Assembly: GCF_014202475.1 (NCBI RefSeq)
Contig: NZ_JACHGV010000003.1
Coordinates: 100,239 to 164,238 of the forward strand
From: Streptomyces paradoxus
GTDB lineage: Bacteria > Actinomycetota > Actinomycetes > Streptomycetales > Streptomycetaceae
Direction of reading: 5' to 3'
Length of the DNA stretch: 64,000 nucleotides
The notes beneath the pieces are model-generated. The model was not told the DNA's origin, did not search any database, and saw nothing but the letters and a program-made list of their open reading frames with translations. This document shows, in pieces, positions 63,952-64,000 of the stretch (position 1 is its first letter; each line of letters starts with the position of its first letter). A program made the position numbers and the translations under genes.

Positions 63952-64000
63952 GGAGAGCCGGCTCCCGGCGGGTCGGCGTCAGCCCTGGACCACCCGCCCC

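Noticed and set aside
63979..64000. C-terminal end of another minus-strand gene at the right edge
   Set aside because: Only six codons and a stop are visible (reading GRVVQG); too short to support.

Overview
The window is high-GC actinobacterial DNA and almost certainly Streptomyces. The signs are strong GC3 bias, frequent GTG starts, 1-8 bp start/stop overlaps inside operons, futalosine-route menaquinone genes, a 14-gene complex I operon, and an actinobacterial Tad (tight adherence) cluster. No rRNA, tRNA, CRISPR array or insertion sequence was found.

Layout. 1-2.8 kb: two decayed genes, then a secreted-protein/lipoprotein pair on the minus strand. 3.2-6.6 kb: a fused NodB-like/glycosyltransferase-2 protein and an LCP (LytR-CpsA-Psr) protein. 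6.6-10.8 kb: a lipoprotein and two paralogous membrane proteins that share a Cys motif. 11.3-17.9 kb: a Tad operon (SAF/CpaB-like protein, TadZ-like and TadA ATPases, TadB, TadC, Flp-like pilin, three TadE/TadG-like minor pilins). 18.2 kb: a small peptide with a double-glycine leader. 18.5-23.1 kb: a minus-strand island of a WXG100-like protein, lipoproteins and secreted proteins, partly paralogous to the 1-2.8 kb genes and containing several frameshifts and remnants. 23.5-27.2 kb: a LysM/BTAD membrane protein and an A24 prepilin peptidase, the latter completing the Tad machinery. 27.2-34.4 kb: a CPBP protease, mqnC with a shrunken amidohydrolase, a GH18 lipoprotein, menG, PASTA and GNAT proteins, and a geranylgeranyl reductase. 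34.8 kb: an NlpC/P60 hydrolase. 35.6-36.35 kb: a long regulatory intergenic region with repeated GATCAC elements and a consensus Rex operator. 36.35-52.45 kb: nuoA-N. 52.5-55.4 kb: an Uma2-type nuclease and RecQ. 55.5-62.4 kb: a minus-strand cluster of GntR regulator, AprB-like ferredoxin, substrate-binding protein with a NosL-like tail, permease, ATPase and HEAT-extended AprA/fumarate-reductase-like flavoprotein. 62.5-63.75 kb: a degenerate tandem repeat and an M56 peptidase.

How the genes fit together. mqnC, menG and the polyprenyl reductase serve menaquinone supply, and the neighbouring nuo operon feeds electrons into that pool; the Rex operator implies NADH/NAD+ control of nuo. The Tad genes form a nearly complete type IVc pilus system. 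Two loci stand out as candidate undescribed systems. One is the ABC transporter/AprB-like ferredoxin/AprA-like flavoprotein cluster, with its SBP-NosL and flavoprotein-HEAT fusions. The other is the duplicated lipoprotein plus secreted-protein modules linked to WXG100-like proteins. Single-base frameshifts cluster at 0-1 kb, 3.25 kb and 19-20.5 kb; whether they are real decay or assembly error cannot be decided from the sequence alone.
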